From positions 19,856,176 through 19,920,175 of the forward strand of contig CP034990.1 of the NCBI GenBank assembly GCA_004026145.2: a stretch of DNA of 64,000 nt, read 5' to 3'. The notes beneath the pieces are model-generated. The model searched no databases, was not told the DNA's origin, and was given only the letters and a program-made list of their open reading frames with translations. Made by a program: the position numbers and the translations under genes. Of the stretch, positions 56,401-64,000 are shown piece after piece. Source of the DNA: Takifugu bimaculatus (taxonomy: Eukaryota; Chordata; Actinopteri; Tetraodontiformes; Tetraodontidae). Each line of letters starts with the position of its first letter. Positions within the stretch are counted from its first letter, which is position 1.

Positions 56401-57907
56401 ATGGGGAAAATAGAGTGGGCGATGTGGGCCAACGAGCAGGCTCTGGCCTCGGGTTTCAGTGAGTAGACCTCTCCTTAAAAGAGTTTTTCTGTCCATTATG
56501 GATGGTAAAAGCTTTTTCATTTAGAAAAAAAACCAACAAAAACGCTTTTTGTCCCTGCTGGAAAATGGCAGTGGATTATTTGTAACTGCAGATATTTGTC
56601 TTGATGCCTCCTGAAGTCTCCCCTTCCTGCTTCCTCGTTGCAGTTCTGCTGACTGGAGGTGTTGTTGGGGTGGCCGGGCAGTTCCGAGGCTGGCAGTTCG
56701 CTGCTTACGCGGTGTATCCTCACATCACGCCGTTTGCTTCAGTTTCCTTAGTTTGACCATTTAAGTGGTCAAACGTCACGTTGAACCCTCGCTCTCCAAA
56801 CGACTACTTTCTATATTTATTTATCATCTATATTTTATTCCAATCTTTTTTACTTGCAGTGAACTATGACATTCTTAGAATAATGTGTAGCTTTATATTT
56901 TCTTTTCGTGGTATAACGTTAAGGGGTTCTGTATTCTTAAGTGTTGCTTAATTTTCTGTAGATAAACGGTGACACTAACCAAACTACATCTACCGTCTCT
57001 TTTAACCTCCAACCACCAAAGCTGCTCAGGGTCACAGATTTGGCAAGAAATTTACCATAATTGACCTGTGATAAGTGAATGTTTGTGTTGAAACTTCCTT
57101 GACCAGTTTTGTCAGTGCTGCTGGAGTGCTGGTGTGTCTACTTGAATATCCCAGAAGTAAAAGGTCGAAGGGCACCAGTGTGGAGCGGCCGTAAGTGATT
57201 CTGTTTTTATATAATTGCTGATTTCATTTTTCCGGCTTACGTGACCCAACCCTTTTCAGGGGCCAGCGCTGCTTTACTGTGTGTGTGAAAGCCTTTGGGC
57301 CTGTGACAAGGAACTATTATGTCAGAGCGGTTCTACACGCTGCGTGAGTCTATTATTCCTTTCTTTTCCTGGACGACATTCTTCTCATTCACAACAGAAA
57401 ACTCGTCATTCTTAAAGCCATTTTGTGTCTGTTAGGATCTGTGTTCCTGGAGGTTTCATGCTCGCCACTGTCCTGGGATGTGTGTGCCTCGGCATCGCCA
57501 GCATCATTTATCTTGTGGTAAGGTTGTTATATCAGCTTCTGTGATCTGAAATATAACAGTTTGAATGTTGTAACTGTTAGATGAGACAGAAAGCAACCAT
57601 CTGTAGGCCACAAAGAAATCTGTCTAGATAGTTGTGACACGACGTTCGAGTTGTGAAAGGGCCATCGTTAGGGAAGTGTTTGACTTGTGTTCCTTGTCTC
57701 TGCTCTGCTGTATAGGCAGCCATCCGAGGTGAGCACTGGGAGCCCATTCTCCCAAGTAAGGAGATCCGGAAACCTGTTGCAGAGAGCATCAAGAATCCTC
57801 CCCAGAATCCACCACCAAGACCTCCGGCAGACACGCGCAGGAAGCGTGTGGAAGACCTGGAGGCAGCGTCCTACGACAACCCCATTTCTGTCACTGCCAA
57901 TGAATAA
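56401..57907 (+). CDS. cyba: Cytochrome b-245 light chain (p22phox)
   Basis: Membrane subunit that pairs with and stabilises NOX catalytic subunits to form flavocytochrome b558, the superoxide source of phagocytes. Six exons, 56401-56458, 56644-56713, 57107-57190, 57260-57343, 57436-57517 and 57716-57907, give 189 residues (human 195). Landmarks: MGKIEWAMWANEQALASG start, hydrophobic membrane segments (ILLTGGVVGVAGQF, VFVSAAGVLVCLLEYPR, and FMLATVLGCVCLGIASIIYL), FGPVTRNYYVRAVLH with the conserved His, and the proline-rich NPPQNPPPRPPAD tail that docks the p47phox SH3 domains. All exon phases agree; no damage. A TATA-like TTATATAG lies about 80 bp before the start codon. A likely polyadenylation signal AATAAA is near 58397. 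The mvd-then-cyba order is the same as in human. Confidence 0.98.
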
Positions 57908-59960
57908 GCAGCTCGACGCCCGTTCGCTTGGTTCTGCCTGATTACCATCCAGTCGGGTGTGGGCCGTTACCACACCGGTGAATAGTTACCTGAAGCTGGG
58001 TCAAACCTGGAACATGTTGGTTCCACACCTTCATATCTCAGGCAGCAGAAAAACATGAAGGATAAGTGAAACGCCTGCACTGATAAATCAAAGAAGAGGG
58101 TAAAATGAAGGTCATATTTTTTCTGAAAATGCATAAATAATCTTTTAAAAATATATATACATACTGTATAGAGAGAGAGAGCGGTCCATGGCATTATTGC
58201 TGCTGAGTGACAGCTTAAGTTCAACCCAGGACAGGACTGCTGATCCAGCTGTGCTGAATCCATTTTTATTGTATTACCAGAAATACACGTTACAGTAATG
58301 TTTTTACAATATAAACATGAGTAGTTGTGTATTTTCTAGAAGTTTACCGCCTCTTGTTATTTGACATTAGCTTTCTTTCTCATTTATTTTCTTGTAAATA
58401 AATCTCTTGTGCTCTGAATCAAGATCTGTCAGATTTTTACTTCAACAGTAATTTAAAAAAAAAAAAAAGGATTTGAGTAACATGTGTAACTTCCCTCTTT
58501 TACACATTCACAAAATTTCAATACATCAGAATTTCCCTTTTAAGTCTGCAGAATGTGTTTGCTCACTCTGGAATCCTTGTTCACGGCACCACACACTTTG
58601 TCTTCTGGTTGATAAACATGTTCAACAAGTTGATCTCTTTTTTTTTTTTTTGCTAGGGAGCAACGACCCGAAACAGCCACAAAGTGTTCAAATAACAGTA
58701 GCAGTGTACTTACATTGCACTTCCTCATTTTATTTTTAGGAACAATGAAAAGAAAAGTATATAGAATCAATTTTAATGTGTTGTTTTTAATTACTTCCCC
58801 AAAATTCTTATCTGATTTTGTTTGCTTTATCTAGGGAAATGTTTGTTTGTTTGGACGCAACAGCAACATTATTGAGGCAGCTTTTGGCAGAGTTTGGTTG
58901 CCCCCTGGTGGCGAAAAGGGGCTTGGATTCAAATATTTGTGCTGTCTTTCGCGTCACTATTCACGGAAACTGCAGCTGTCGTCAGAGTGACTTCAGGTCC
59001 TTTAATCTTTGTAATATATTCTAGGCTACGTATATGAAACCATATTTACAACGAAATGTTTTTGGTGTGTTTGTTTTCATTGTCATATAAATGTTTTAAA
59101 GAATGGGAGTCCACGCAGAACTAATGTTCGTTGTTGTGTTGGTGGGGGGAACGTTTTTGCTGCTGCACTCGGAATGTCAGGTGAAAACCATCGACTGTAG
59201 AAGTGATCAAATAAGTACAGAAACAACTGAAAAGTCGGGCGTTTTGGGGCTAAAGAGGTTCGCAAGATAAATAATTGATTTTTGGTAATTTTGTAAGGCT
59301 ATTTTTTGTACGCGTATTTGGTATTGATGTATTAATTTTACGTAGTTCATTAATTTGATAGTCGATTATCACTTTAAAAGCTTGAGAACAAAATAATTCT
59401 GTGAGAATGTTTTATTTTGTCTTTATTTTGCACATTTTGGTTTAGTTCTCACAGCTTGTTGGTATGTTGGCATGACAACGGTATCCCAGGACGGGCTTAA
59501 AATCGAATTTTGCTTGTGATTTAAACTGGAGGGGTGTTACACACAGGTTTGCTTCAGTTGTTTTCACTTGTAAATAACAGTCAAATTATATAAGTATCTT
59601 CTGAAACTGTGATGGGAATAAAAAAAAGAAACTACCTATTTGGATTGTGGTACTTTAGTTAGATATTATGGTTTGACTATGACTGCATTATAATACAGTA
59701 CAAACGTTCATAATTTCTATACAAAAATTAGGACAACATTTTATTGAATAAAATGTGTTAACAGAAACGCCTTGATTTAAAAAAAAAAAATGCTTTCAAA
59801 GTGCAATACCTCATCCGTCCACGTAGAGGCAGTAACAAACTTACAAAGAAGAATTAAGAAAACGAAGAAGAGCACAAGTTCGCTTGTTGTCTGTGTCAGC
59901 ATAACAGCGAACTTCACACTGTTTACAAACGAGGTTCGGATCAGACGAGTCCAAAACATC
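57908..59960. other. cyba 3' UTR and cyba-tcf25 intergenic region
   Basis: Non-coding, about 2 kb. It holds the cyba 3' UTR, a poly-A run at 58454-58467, a poly-T run at 58629-58641, a CTCF-type motif at 58900-58913 and AT-rich DNA leading to tcf25. No other gene is seen. Confidence 0.6.
58900..58913 (+). promoter_or_regulatory. CTCF-type binding motif
   Basis: GCCCCCTGGTGGCG matches the core of the vertebrate CTCF motif (GCGCCCCCTGGTGGC orientation) nearly perfectly. It lies between the oxidase gene cyba and the housekeeping gene tcf25, where an insulator would be plausible. Binding is inferred. Confidence 0.6.
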
Positions 59961-62900
59961 ATGTCAACACGGGCTCTGCGTAGGCTGAGAGGGAAACCGA
60001 GGGCCCAGGAGGCGCTGGACCCCACGGATCTCAGTCTGGGCGACAGCTCGGAGGAGCAGGCTGAAGGGGATCAGGTGGAGACGGCTAACGATGCTGCTGC
60101 TTCCGAAAGAAGAGGCTCCAGGCAAAAGAAAAACAAGGCTCAGAAAAACTTTAGCAATCTTTATGAACTGGTAAGATAACAGAACAAATGTTCGCCACAT
60201 TGGAAGCGACGTTACTGCACGTTTCTTTCTCTACTACATTGTTGTCACAGGCTAGCTGAGATGTTCAAGTGACCCGTCACCTTCCGTCAAATGCACCTTT
60301 GAACAAGCCCTCGCTCACTGCACCTTTTCCTAAACTGAAAGTAAAATGTTTCCTTTGCTTCACATAAGATTTATTTTTCAGAATCTACTTGTCAAATCCA
60401 CATTCAGTTGATCAGATTTGTTGCATGTGTTCACATCTTTCCAGTGTTTTATATCACACACAAATATCAATTGTGTGTTGCGGATTTGCACAGATACCAG
60501 GAGCCACAGAGGAGTGAAATGTTTTTCTTTTATAATCATTTTTAACAGAGTTTTAATCAAATAAAGTCAACACCAAATACCTGCAGAAATACAAAAACCT
60601 GGTGATGGTTTCTGCCTGTCCACCTATCACTTGTGCTTAGATCGGTGGTGCTGATGGTGCCGAGAATGACAAGACCGATGAGGCCGAAAAGGCAAACGGA
60701 ACCAAAAGTGACCGGGATGTTGATAACGAGAAGCAGGAGGTGAAAATGTCTCATAATCTTTGAAATATCCTTTATAGTCCAATATTAAACCTCTAACATT
60801 AACAGATTGTTCCTGAGGACCGAATGAAAAAAAAGAAGAAAAATAAGAAGAAGAAGACAAAAGTGATGTCAGAAGCTGGAGAGGTTAGTACACTCATAAG
60901 GTGTCTTTATTTGCCAAATGCTCACTTTTGACACTACACTTAATATATTTGTCATGTAGTTGATGAAATGTATGTTTAATGATAATCATTCCTGTCTGAT
61001 CTCTCACAACACACAACAAATCTGCATTTTCTTTTGAATATCTCACAACAATTAGTGGTTTCCTTTCAGGCTGTAGAAGATGAAAACATTGATGTATGGC
61101 TGGAGAACTTGGACAGAGCCAACAATCAGAGGCTGCGAAATGAGGATTTTGGAGGTGTTGACAGAAGATCTGTGCTTCATGTGGAGCATAGGTAAAGACA
61201 TGAAGTCCTCACATACTGTATTAGATGATAAATACACCTTATCCCACATGGTGGCACTTGACTCACATAAAGGTCTTTTTTTATGGGGTGCCTCACCCAG
61301 ATTGTGCTACGTGACCTATCTGAAGACTGTTGCTCATTTGGCTACATTAATTGAGATGTGTGGATATTTTCATTTCATATCTAAGTGGCTGTTGTGCTTT
61401 TGCTCAAACAACAAAAACTGAAGCATCAAATGACGTCTCAAAATCAATTGCTTTTGACGACAAAATGAATAAAAGTAATAGTAGATTCCTAACGTGTATT
61501 AGGAATCTGTTTTTTCTGTTACCTTTGAGTATGTAACGTGTCTTTGTTGACCCAATGTGGACTGAGCTAATTTTTCATTGTTAAACCATCTAGCCCACAT
61601 TGTTGCCTAGTTTAATAAAAAAAATACCTGTATTAATTCATCAGGAATCTCAACCCAGAAACGGAACTGAAAAGATATTTCGGTGCTCGTGCAGTTCAAG
61701 GGGAACAAAGGTAAAAGAAAATGTTTGACTGAATACGTGAATGTGAGTGTTTCACATGTTTCTTTGTGTCCGTACTGTCCATGATCTACTGTGTGTCTTC
61801 ACAGGCCTCGTCAGAGAAACAGACACTTTCATCGTTGTACCTGGATGACCAACCTTAAGGATAGCTGGCCGCGCTTTAGCCGCCAAGGTAGCTTTGTACA
61901 ACAACCACTTTCAACCTTTGCCACTTTTAGCTGAACAAAAAACCAACAACATCGGAATGTTGTGGGGCAAACAGGTTCCAGTAGGTTATGATGTTTAACC
62001 CCCCTCGTGTCCTTTTAGGCAGTGGAGGTCTTGATTGTTCTGTCTTTCATTGCAAATAATTCAATCTGACAAGCACACAAACAGCCTTTAGCAGTTTTAA
62101 AGGGTTCTGCACATTGTAACACACACAATGATGTCAGTCTGTACTGGAGGACAGTCTGAACTCAAACCATAAAACATCAGTGTTTGAAAACTCAAGAATG
62201 AGCCTTGCCTTGGGAAATGCAATGTTATTTAGAACCCTTGTGAGTAATAGCAGACTTGACTTTAGATAAAAAGGGCCATTGGTTTAATATTGCAATATGG
62301 TTTTACAAGAAAAAGAAACGCTATTGCCACTCTTTTGCCATTTTGCGCAGGTGTAGGACAAAGTCAGGTTCTTCAACAGACCTCGTTTGCCGTCACATCA
62401 TTTTTACCATTTTCCTCTAGCATTTTTGTTGATGCACTTTTTACTTCCTGTTGCCGTCAACAAATTCAAAAATAGGTTTGTCTTGACATTTTCAGTCTAA
62501 AGGATGTCCTAAAGGACGTCCTGGGGCTTGAACGTGACCTACTGATCACCATGTGATCTGGACTCGGGTTCAAAACTGGATGCAACTCAAAGAGCAAATG
62601 GACATTTCTGCTTTAATTTCATTAATGTAGATTTATATCAGCTGTAAAATCACACACAGACACAGAGTTGTTGGGAGTGTGTGTTTTGCTATTTATTTTT
62701 TATTATCTGACCTCTTTTCAGGGATCTCAATGACTTTATTGGAGTCAAAAAATGGAGTCCAGTACTTCACCTTTGAGCATAGTCGGGACTATCAGCAAGT
62801 ACAGTTCAAGTTTCTGGATGCTGTCAAGTCCATGGATCCCAACAACATTGTGGTAAAGTTGCCTGCACCACGTTAATGTTGACATTAACCATTAACCACG

Positions 62901-63945
62901 AAGATGAAGTCAAGCTGCTCAAACCTTCCAGCACCACTGTGTTCAGGGTATTGAGGTGTTGACCATCAAGGAGACTGTTGGTACATTATCATTGTTGCAT
63001 TAATGTCCTCACCTCTTTAGAACTAGAAACGTGTTGGTTCTCAGATCTGTAACATTTAAATACTGTAGAATGCAGTAGATTTCCCTGCCACCCTGACAAC
63101 GCCGCAGTTATTAATCAGATCTCTCCCTTCTGGCTCCAGGCTCTCCTGCAGCTTAATCCCTACCACATTGATTCTCTGCTGCAGCTCTCAGATGTGTGCC
63201 GCATTCAGGAAGATCAGGAGATGGCCAGAGACCTCATCGGTGGGTTGCATCTTTTGCTTTCTACAACTAACCGCTCCAAAAGATTTGACCAGCACTGTGT
63301 TTATTACATCCAGCCAGATGGCAGCGCAACAAGCCCTATTTCAGGCACTGCACGTCCACGGGAGTTTTAGTTTAACCTGGAGAGGTTGGCGGCATCCTGT
63401 CTCTCACATTTAGATCTTTGAAATGACGTCGTCTGTATGAACGCCATCTTTCCGTTTCAGTTTAACCCTCTCGGCATCAATCTGACGCGACGCAGTCCCT
63501 TCAAACGTTATTACGTTTCCGTGTCTTTAAACCCCGTCTGTGAGCTTTCGTGGTAGGACAACTGGACAATGCGCCTTTTTTCTGGCAGCCAAGAATCTCA
63601 AAAAGGATCAACTTCATTTATTTTTTAATTTTAGACTTTAGTTCTTGTTAGAATTTAATGCATTCTGCACTGCATGAGTGGTGTGAAGGTATGGTGATGT
63701 CAGAATTCCTTCTCTCTGGAAAGGTTTAATATCTCAGACGCTCTCCTGCTGCGTAGCCGGAATGTTTACCATAGATCACTATTCCACCACCAGCCGTGAT
63801 CCCCATTCATGATCGATAACTCAAACCGCTCTCTATATTTTGTTTTTCCAGAGAGGGCCCTGTACAGTTTCGAGTCTGCTTTTCACCCTTTATTCAGTCT
63901 GACATCAGGGACCTGCAGACTTGACTACCGCCGACCGGAGAACAG
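59961..63945 (+). CDS. tcf25: TCF25 / Nulp1, N-terminal part (continues beyond the right edge)
   Basis: Conserved eukaryotic protein, orthologue of yeast Rqc1, working with Listerin on stalled 60S subunits in ribosome quality control; first described as a basic transcription factor-like protein. Nine exons are in the window: 59961-60170, 60641-60739, 60806-60883, 61070-61191, 61645-61710, 61805-61887, 62722-62852, 63140-63239 and 63852-63945. Landmarks: MSTRALRRLRGKPRAQEALD, a lysine run (MKKKKKNKKKKTK), VLHVEHRNLNPETELKRYFG, NPYHIDSLLQLSDVC, EDQEMARDLIERALY, and RLDYRRPENR. About 327 of the family's roughly 670 residues are present, all phases agreeing and no frameshift. The open frame extends upstream to 59790, but the start at 59961 fits the conserved MSxRALRRLRG N-terminus. 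The last donor is at 63946. Confidence 0.97.
62494..62520. repeat. Tandem 12-bp repeat with palindrome in tcf25 intron 6
   Basis: TAAAGGATGTCC followed directly by TAAAGGACGTCC; the second copy plus the next base contains the 10-bp palindrome AGGACGTCCT. Confidence 0.6.
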
Positions 63946-64000
63946 GTAAGTGTTTCCCCTGTTTGCTTGTGATTCCTCAGGTGTTTTAAAATATCACACA

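Noticed and set aside
59790..59960. 57-codon upstream extension of tcf25
   Set aside because: Open by chance. The family N-terminus begins at the ATG at 59961.

Overview
The window looks like nuclear DNA from a teleost fish, probably a percomorph. Most of it is non-coding and rich in CA/GT microsatellites. The genes have short GT-AG introns, urate-pathway urah is intact, and pieces of common fish transposons are present. I see eight protein genes. Six are nearly or fully contained; fbln7 runs off the left edge and tcf25 off the right. No rRNA, tRNA, CRISPR array or prokaryotic feature was seen.

Layout. (1) 1-1947, minus strand: 5' part of fbln7 (signal peptide, coiled coil, Sushi, first EGF). 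(2) 3526-7998, plus: a CLEC18-type secreted lectin (CAP domain, two EGF-like domains, C-type lectin domain), with an 11-bp minisatellite ending 23 bp before its start codon. (3) 8.0-24.9 kb: gene-poor DNA with a decayed Ty3/gypsy fragment at about 20.8-21.4 kb. (4) 24928-44802, plus: a RALY/hnRNP C-family gene with a 15.3-kb intron; no exon for its RNA-recognition motif was found in the window. (5) 47178-63945, all plus and much denser: urah (5-hydroxyisourate hydrolase), pdcd5, mvd (mevalonate diphosphate decarboxylase), cyba (p22phox) and tcf25. The mvd-cyba order and orientation match human 16q24, and human TCF25 and the URAH pseudogene lie in the same chromosome region.

The genes share no single pathway. 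They cover matrix and lectin secretion, RNA binding, purine catabolism, apoptosis, sterol synthesis, superoxide production and ribosome quality control. The most informative anomaly is seven single-base frameshifts in four genes (fbln7, clec18 four times, the RALY-like gene, mvd). Every one is a +1 change that can be explained by one extra base in a short homopolymer run, and removing that base restores both the family sequence and the exon phase. This points to assembly error more than to pseudogenes. Other points of note are a sterol-type promoter upstream of mvd, a strong CTCF motif between cyba and tcf25, an N-terminal peroxisomal signal in urah, and a MITE-like element in a pdcd5 intron. 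I found no clearly new biological system.
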